This document shows positions 35,290 to 39,865 of a stretch of 39,865 nt of DNA, in pieces. The translations under genes and the position numbers were made by a program. A model generated the notes under the pieces. The model saw only the letters and a program-made list of their open reading frames with translations, was not told the origin of the DNA and did not search any database. The DNA is from Martelella lutilitoris (GTDB lineage Bacteria; Pseudomonadota; Alphaproteobacteria; Rhizobiales; Rhizobiaceae). How positions within the stretch are numbered: position 1 is the stretch's first letter; each line of letters opens with the position of its first letter. Location: assembly GCF_005924265.1 (NCBI RefSeq), contig NZ_VCLB01000015.1:1-39865 (forward strand), read 5' to 3'.

Positions 35290-35555
35290 CGTCATGCCGG
35301 CCCTGAGCCATTGGTGCCCGGTTTAGCCATCAGTCGGGTTTTCTTTTCGGTTTCCGCCCTCCACCTGCGTCATGCTCGGGCTTGTCCCGGTATGAATAAG
35401 GAGGGGCTTGTTCAACCAACGGCTCGGTGAGAAAAGCGATGTCCTGAAATCCGGGTAAGATACAATATTCAGCGATTTCAACGCTTTTCAGCGTCTCGTG
35501 ATTTTAAACCGGAGACCAGTGGCCCTGGCCCCCCGGATCAAGTCCGGGGTGACGG
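35290..35555. repeat. REP-like extragenic palindrome cluster, copy 3 (degenerate)
   Basis: Three arms of the family lie in this stretch: CGTCATGCCGGCCCTGAG at 35290, a CGTCATGCTCGGGCTTG arm near 35368, and an inverted arm ending CCGGGGTGACGG at 35555. The outer two are inverted to each other, as in copies 1 and 2, but the spacing is much larger. The pyk to LLM-gene gap (35266-35750) otherwise holds no gene I can recognise; short open frames in it show no family similarity. Confidence 0.65.
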
Positions 35556-35750
35556 ACAGCGGGAAGGCAAGCGCCTTCTGTTTGTTTCGGGCTTTTCAGC
35601 GCCGAGAGACATGCGCCAGGATGCCTGAACTTCCCGCAAGCTCCCTCCCGGTGCTTCATTGCAGAACCGATCCTTCAGCCGAGCTTTGCAAATCAGATGA
35701 TTAATTCCTAAGTGTGGGACAACGCTCATCTTCCGGAACAGGATTGTCCG

Positions 35751-36755
35751 ATGACTGCATTTTCCATACTCGATCTCTGCCCCGTCGTTGAAGGCGGCAC
35801 GGTTTCAGAAGCGCTCGATGCCACACGGCAGATGGCGCGACAGGCCGAGGCTTCCGGCTTCACCCGTTTCTGGCTTGCCGAGCACCACGGCATGACCGGC
35901 ATCGCAAGTGCCGCGACCTCTCTGGTCATCTCCGAGGCGGCGCGGGCAACCGAAACGCTGCGCGTCGGCTCCGGCGGCATCATGCTGCCCAATCATTCGC
36001 CGCTGGTGATCGCCGAACAATTCGGCACGCTGGAAGCGCTCTATCCGGGCCGCATCGATCTCGGCCTTGGCCGCGCGCCGGGCACGGACATGAACACCGC
36101 CCGCGCCCTGCGCCGCAATCTGGAGGCCGGCGCCCAGACCTTTCCAAACGATATCGTCGAGCTGCAACAGCTGATGGACGATCCGCAAGAGGGCCAGCGG
36201 CTGATCGCCAATCCCGGCGCTGGCGCCAAGGCGCCGATCTATATTCTCGGCTCCTCGACCTACAGCGCGCATCTGGCGGCCGCCCTTGGCCTGCCTTATG
36301 CCTTCGCCTCGCATTTCGCGCCCGATATGCTGTTCGATGCGCTGCACATCTACCGCTCCAACTTCAAGCCCTCGGCCCAGCTCGACAAACCATACGTGAT
36401 CGTCGGCGTGATGGGGGCGATGGCCGATACGGATGAGGAGGCCGACTACCACTTCACCTCCGCCCTGCAGAGCTTCGTCGCGCTGCGCAGGAATGCGCGC
36501 GGCAAGACCCCGCGCCCGGTGAAAAGCATGGATGGCCTGTGGACCGAAATGGAGAAATTCTCGATCGAGCACACCTTCCAGTTCGCCGTCGTCGGCGGGC
36601 CGGAAAAGGCGAAGGCGAAGATGCAAGGCTTCATCGCCGACACGAAAGCAGACGAGGTGATCATCTCCGTGCCGGTGCATTCGGTCGACGCGCGACTGAA
36701 ATCGGTGGCGATGTTCGGTGAGCTGCGGGAGAGCCTGGCAAAGGCTGCGGCCTGA
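35751..36755 (+). CDS. LLM-class flavin-dependent oxidoreductase
   Basis: This 334-aa protein is a luciferase-like TIM barrel that uses reduced FMN or F420. Typical features are [19 protein letters not shown] at the start, [20 protein letters not shown] near residue 50, [41 protein letters not shown] and [25 protein letters not shown]. The pattern fits the MsnO8/YhbW-like subgroup, usually FMN-dependent, whose substrates are mostly unknown. AGGA 7 nt before ATG 35751 sets the start. It converges on yebC across a REP-like element. No flavin reductase partner is adjacent. Confidence 0.92.
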   Translation: MTAFSILDLCPVVEGGTVSEALDATRQMARQAEASGFTRFWLAEHHGMTGIASAATSLVISEAARATETLRVGSGGIMLPNHSPLVIAEQFGTLEALYPGRIDLGLGRAPGTDMNTARALRRNLEAGAQTFPNDIVELQQLMDDPQEGQRLIANPGAGAKAPIYILGSSTYSAHLAAALGLPYAFASHFAPDMLFDALHIYRSNFKPSAQLDKPYVIVGVMGAMADTDEEADYHFTSALQSFVALRRNARGKTPRPVKSMDGLWTEMEKFSIEHTFQFAVVGGPEKAKAKMQGFIADTKADEVIISVPVHSVDARLKSVAMFGELRESLAKAAA

Positions 36756-36838
36756 AAAAAAGCAGCCGGCGCTTGTCCCGGCGGCTACAGACTGCTGAGA
36801 AAGCCTGTTGCAGAACCAGAGAACCTGCTCCCATTCTC

Positions 36839-36956
36839 CGTCACCCCGGCCCTGAGCCGGGGTCCAGGGCCACAAAAACACCCTTCTTAACAGTGCCTTA
36901 ATCGCGACGGCTCTCGCTGTTTGGATCTGGATGCCGGCTCAAGGCCGGCATGACGG
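36839..36956. repeat. REP-like extragenic palindrome, copy 2
   Basis: The left arm CGTCACCCCGGCCCTGAG and right arm ending GGCCGGCATGACGG are about 60 bp apart and inverted to each other, closely matching copy 1 at 21035-21150 in arm sequence and length. It lies between convergent LLM and yebC genes, before the yebC terminator. The central part differs between copies, so conservation is confined to the arms. Confidence 0.8.
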
Positions 36957-36984
36957 ATGAGGGGGGAACCAAACTATTTCAACA

Positions 36985-37017
36985 CAAAAAGCCGCCGGAC
37001 CTTGACCCGGCGGCTTT
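36985..37017 (-). terminator. Terminator after yebC
   Basis: A perfect 8-bp stem (GCCGCCGG/CCGGCGGC) is extended by A-T pairs and followed on the minus strand by five T residues. It lies about 22 nt after the yebC stop. Confidence 0.82.
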
Positions 37018-37039
37018 CTGCAAATTCAGTCTCGAAAAC

Positions 37040-37786
37040 TCAGGCCGAAAGCTTGGCCATGACTTCGTCATCGACCTCGAAATTCGAATAGACGTTCTGG
37101 ACGTCGTCATCGTCTTCGAGGTTCTCGATCAGGCGCATCAGCGACGTGGCGCGCTCTTCGTCCACCGGAATGGTGTTCTGCGGCTTCCAGATGGCTTTCA
37201 CGCTGTCGGCCTCGCCCAGCGTTTCCTGAAGTGCGGAGGAGACCTCGTTGATGTCCTCGAAAGCGCAATAGATCGTGTGGCCGTCCTCATCGGACACGAC
37301 GTCTTCGGCGCCGGCCTCGATCGCGGCTTCCATCATGGCATCCGCATCGCCGGCTTCGCTCTTGTAGACGATCTCGCCGACATGGTCGAAGGAGAAGGCG
37401 ACCGAGCCGGTTTCGCCGAGCGCGCCGCCGGCCTTGGTGAAGATCGAGCGGACATTGGAGGCGGTGCGGTTGCGGTTATCCGAAAGCGCCTCGACGATCA
37501 CGGCGACGCCGCCGGGGCCATAGCCCTCGTAGCGCACTTCGTCATAGTTCTCCGCATCGCCGCCGGCGGCCTTCTTGATCGCGCGTTCGATATTGTCCTT
37601 CGGCATGGACTGCGCCTTGGCGTTCTGGATCGCCAGCCGAAGACGCGGGTTCATGTCCGGATCGGGCGCGCCCATCTTGGCGGCGACGGTGATTTCGCGC
37701 GCCAGCTTGGAGAACATTTTCGAACGCACCGCATCCTGCCGGCCCTTGCGATGCATGATGTTTTTGAACTGTGAATGGCCCGCCAT
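37040..37786 (-). CDS. yebC: YebC/PmpR/TACO1-family protein
   Basis: This 248-aa protein is a textbook Yeb[19 protein letters not shown] at the N-terminus, then [70 protein letters not shown] and [17 protein letters not shown]. YebC was long called a transcriptional regulator; the mitochondrial relative TACO1 and recent bacterial work point to helping ribosomes pass difficult sequences such as polyproline. RuvC-operon neighbours, common in this family, are not in the window. Single-gene unit with its own terminator. Confidence 0.95.
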   Translation of the reverse strand: MAGHSQFKNIMHRKGRQDAVRSKMFSKLAREITVAAKMGAPDPDMNPRLRLAIQNAKAQSMPKDNIERAIKKAAGGDAENYDEVRYEGYGPGGVAVIVEALSDNRNRTASNVRSIFTKAGGALGETGSVAFSFDHVGEIVYKSEAGDADAMMEAAIEAGAEDVVSDEDGHTIYCAFEDINEVSSALQETLGEADSVKAIWKPQNTIPVDEERATSLMRLIENLEDDDDVQNVYSNFEVDDEVMAKLSA

Positions 37787-37903
37787 GAGCTCCGCCCTGT
37801 CTTTATCTTATAAACGATAGAATGGGCGCCTTATAAGGGCGCAGCGGTTTTGGTTCAAGCCCAAGCGCGCCTGCGGGACGAAGAGAGGCGCGGGTTGCGC
37901 TAC

Positions 37904-38719
37904 CTACCACACGCCTTCCAGAAGGATGATCTTCGGCGGGCTGGAGAGCGTCCTGAGCGAGACCGTCAGCGAGCGGCTGTCGGAATAGACCACCTCGAAG
38001 CCCTCGCCCATCATCTCGGCGAAGCTCCTGACGCGCGGCCCCGTGCGGTGCATCGGCAGAACGATCGAGGAATAAAGCCGCTCGATGACATTGCGCATGC
38101 TTTCAGCCCCGAGCGTGAGCCCGCCGTCCACGGGCACCATGACCACATCGAGCCGGCCGATCTCCATGATATGGCTGTCGGTCAGTTCATGATGCAAATG
38201 GCCAAGGTGCCCGATGCACAGGCCCGCCACCTCGAAGATGAAGATGGAATTGCCGTCTTCCTCGAAACTGCCCCAGGCGCGGATATCGGTGGTGACGTTG
38301 CGAATATAGGTATCGCCGACGACAAGATCGTGATCGGCCGCCTCGCCGGGCACGTCGCCCCAGCCGTGCAGCACCATGCCGATGCCGGGATCGGGGCTCA
38401 GCGTGAAATGGCTCTCATGCGCCTTGTTCATCGTCGCCACATCCGGCGGACCACCGGGCAGCAGAAAGCCGGAATAATCGGTCGCGATCCGCACGCCTTC
38501 AGGCGTTTCGATCAGATAGGTGGAATGGCCGATGAAGGTGATCGTCACCTCCGGCGCCTCATAGGCAACAGGCATGAAGCTTGCGAATTTCACATCCGGC
38601 AGGCGCTCGGCAATCGCCTGGCACTGACTGACCGGCGGGCGCGATTGCGCGGCCGCGCTCGCTGCCCAGAGCGCCATAACTGCAGGAACGAGCATCGCAA
38701 ATTGACGAAGCACTGCCAT
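37904..38719 (-). CDS. Exported MBL-fold protein (UlaG-like) with altered metal motif
   Basis: This 271-aa protein has a signal peptide (AVLRQFAMLVPAVMALWAASAAAQ, cut after AAA or AQ), so it is periplasmic. The mature part has the MBL start GHSTYLIETPEGVRIATDYSG, as in UlaG-type proteins. The usual HxHxDH reads MNKAHESHFT, so two histidines remain but the Asp-His pair is not canonical. Later motifs GHLGHLHHEL and LPMHRTGPRV supply further histidines. Metal binding may be altered; activity is unproven. AAGGGGGA lies just before ATG 38719. The frame is open to 39094 but overlaps the divergent channel gene. Confidence 0.83.
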   Translation of the reverse strand: MAVLRQFAMLVPAVMALWAASAAAQSRPPVSQCQAIAERLPDVKFASFMPVAYEAPEVTITFIGHSTYLIETPEGVRIATDYSGFLLPGGPPDVATMNKAHESHFTLSPDPGIGMVLHGWGDVPGEAADHDLVVGDTYIRNVTTDIRAWGSFEEDGNSIFIFEVAGLCIGHLGHLHHELTDSHIMEIGRLDVVMVPVDGGLTLGAESMRNVIERLYSSIVLPMHRTGPRVRSFAEMMGEGFEVVYSDSRSLTVSLRTLSSPPKIILLEGVW

Positions 38720-38918
38720 TCCCCCTTGTTTTGAGGATGGCAGCAGTGTGCGGGAGAATGGCGGAAAGGTCCACGTAAGCCCTGCGCAATGACGTTCACA
38801 CATTCGTGATGGCGGTCGGCGCAAGGCCGAGCGCGCAGGGCCCGGGTGAGCCTTGCTTTGCCGCAAGTCTTCCCCCATCTCGATCGCCGAGGGCAAGACA
38901 ATCGGAGATCGAAAAATC

Positions 38919-39716
38919 ATGCGTGAAAAGGTGCTGGCTTTGACAACCTCCCGTAACTGGGAAGCCTTTATCCTGACAGTCATCATCATCAACGCAATCA
39001 CGCTGGGTTTCGAGACCTCCGATACGGTGATGCAGAGCTTCGCCGGGCCGGTGCTCAGGTTTTTCGACCGCCTCGTCCTGATCATCTTCGTCATCGAAAT
39101 CGCTTTGCGGCTTTATGCCCACCGCTTGCGCTTCTTCCGTGATCCGTGGAGCCTGTTCGATTTCACCATCGTGGTCATCAGCCTCCTGCCCGCAAGCGGC
39201 CCCCTCCAGGTGCTGCGCGCGCTGCGCATCCTGCGTGCACTGCGCCTTCTGTCGATGATCCCGTCGCTGAGGCGCGTGATCGGCGGTCTGGTGGCCGCCC
39301 TTCCCGGCATGGGTTCGATCATCGTCCTGATGGCGCTGGTCTTCTACATCTTCGCCGTGATCGCCACGAAGCTTTACGGCGAGACCTTTCCCGAATGGTT
39401 CGGCTCGCTCGGCGCCACGATCTATTCGCTGTTCCAGATCATGACGCTGGAAAGCTGGTCGATGGGCATCGTCCGCCCGGTCATGGAGGTCTATCCCAAT
39501 GCCTGGCTTTTCTTCGTGCCCTTCATCCTCTCCACCGCCTTCACCGTGCTCAACCTCTTCATCGGCATCATCGTCTCGGCCATGCAGAAGGAACACGAAC
39601 AGGAACTGCTGGAAGAAAACCGCCAGGCCCGCGAACCGGAAATGCAGATGATCTTGTCGGAGTTGAAGGCACTACGGCAGGAGGTGGCGGCGCTGAAGGT
39701 CGAAAGGACCCGGTAG
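38919..39716 (+). CDS. Bacterial voltage-gated sodium channel (NavBac family)
   Basis: This 265-aa protein has the six-helix layout of NavBac channels. S1 begins near residue 16, S2 near 50-66 and S3 near 79-90. S4 carries four arginines spaced by three (100, 103, 106, 109) in VLRALRILRALRLL. S5 spans about 130-150, the pore loop about 165-182, and S6 about 195-225. The selectivity filter is TLESWSM (176-182), matching the TLESW of NaChBac, so four Glu178 residues would select sodium. The C-terminus is a coiled coil (EHEQELLEENRQ, then LSELKALRQEVAALK) of the type that assembles the tetramer. The start is ATG 38919; a frame from 38853 adds a non-hydrophobic head. Confidence 0.93.
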   Translation: MREKVLALTTSRNWEAFILTVIIINAITLGFETSDTVMQSFAGPVLRFFDRLVLIIFVIEIALRLYAHRLRFFRDPWSLFDFTIVVISLLPASGPLQVLRALRILRALRLLSMIPSLRRVIGGLVAALPGMGSIIVLMALVFYIFAVIATKLYGETFPEWFGSLGATIYSLFQIMTLESWSMGIVRPVMEVYPNAWLFFVPFILSTAFTVLNLFIGIIVSAMQKEHEQELLEENRQAREPEMQMILSELKALRQEVAALKVERTR

Positions 39717-39733
39717 AGTTTGGAGAACAAACT
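39717..39733 (+). terminator. Weak hairpin after the sodium-channel gene
   Basis: AGTTTG (39717-39722) pairs with CAAACT (39728-39733) around GAGAA, directly after the stop codon. There is no T-run, so termination here would be inefficient. The IS boundary starts 11 bp downstream. Confidence 0.3.
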
Positions 39734-39743
39734 CAAACGTTCA

Positions 39744-39865
39744 CTAGGCTGTGTGGACGGATTTGATGAGGTTGAATGCTGCAGCGATTGACACGATGGC
39801 TGAAAAGTTGCGTTTGGTTTTCTCGCAGCGCAGAGCCACCCGTTTGAAGCGCTTGAGCTTTCCTA
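39744..39865 (-). mobile_element. IS5-family (IS427-like) insertion sequence, 3' end only, inverted copy
   Basis: This is an exact reverse complement of bases 1-122, encoding the same 39 C-terminal transposase residues (39744-39863, minus strand) and cut by the window edge. Homology ends at CTAG here too, while the adjacent host DNA differs. The two elements therefore face inward with their 3' ends. The near 40 kb between them is core chromosome, so this is not a plausible composite transposon cargo. Confidence 0.88.

Noticed and set aside
35202-35750. Small genes in the gap after pyk
   Set aside because: Short frames of 60-70 residues overlap the REP-like arms and have no ribosome sites or family similarity.

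Overview
The window is a GC-rich (visibly about 60% or more) piece of an alphaproteobacterial chromosome, most likely Rhizobiales (Hyphomicrobiales) and Rhizobiaceae-like. The evidence is lineage-typical genes (CcrM, a GapR/DUF2312 protein, DciA/DUF721, DUF4164, DUF1036, DUF1244, a zinc-motif-free L31) and the rhizobial-style extragenic palindromes. The genus is not identified. A NavBac-type sodium channel would fit a marine or saline relative, but that is weak inference. Both ends are the same 122-bp 3' end of an IS5-family (IS427-like) transposase gene in inverted orientation, so this looks like a contig that broke at a multicopy insertion sequence. No phage, plasmid, CRISPR or defence island was found; nearly all genes are core chromosomal genes.

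Layout. 1-700: IS end, unassigned DNA, tRNA-Gln(TTG) on the minus strand. 0.7-9.4 kb: an MBL-fold hydrolase converges on ppdK, behind which lie smc, a DsbA-type oxidoreductase and a DciA-like gene, all minus strand. 9.5-12.6 kb: mutY and an overlapping HAD gene converge on ccrM. 12.7-17.1 kb, minus strand: Sel1 lipoprotein, MgtC/SapB protein, YmdB-type phosphodiesterase, 5-formyl-THF cyclo-ligase, 6S RNA, zapA, DUF4164. 17.6-20.9 kb, plus strand: tkt and gap. 21-24.4 kb: rpmE with a structured leader, divergent from an ABC exporter that converges on an EamA transporter. 24.5-30.7 kb, minus strand: OmpA/MotB-like and MotA/TolQ-like pair, inositol monophosphatase, GGDEF protein, Sel1 protein, ThiE-like protein. 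30.8-33.1 kb: TauE/SafE permease against gapR, DUF1244 and an N-formylglutamate amidohydrolase. 33.3-39.7 kb: DUF1036 protein coupled to pyk, an LLM flavin oxidoreductase, yebC, an exported MBL-fold protein, and the sodium channel.

Two themes recur. One is chromosome upkeep and cell cycle (smc, ccrM, gapR, zapA, dciA, mutY). The other is central carbon metabolism (ppdK, tkt, gap, pyk). The pgk-fba segment that commonly follows gap in Rhizobiales is absent, and the genes that would follow it lie inverted and separated, which points to a rearrangement.

I did not find a convincing new multi-gene system. The best leads are the rpmE leader, the non-flagellar MotA/OmpA pair, the exported MBL protein with an altered metal motif, the ThiE-like protein with altered active-site motifs, and the extragenic palindrome families.
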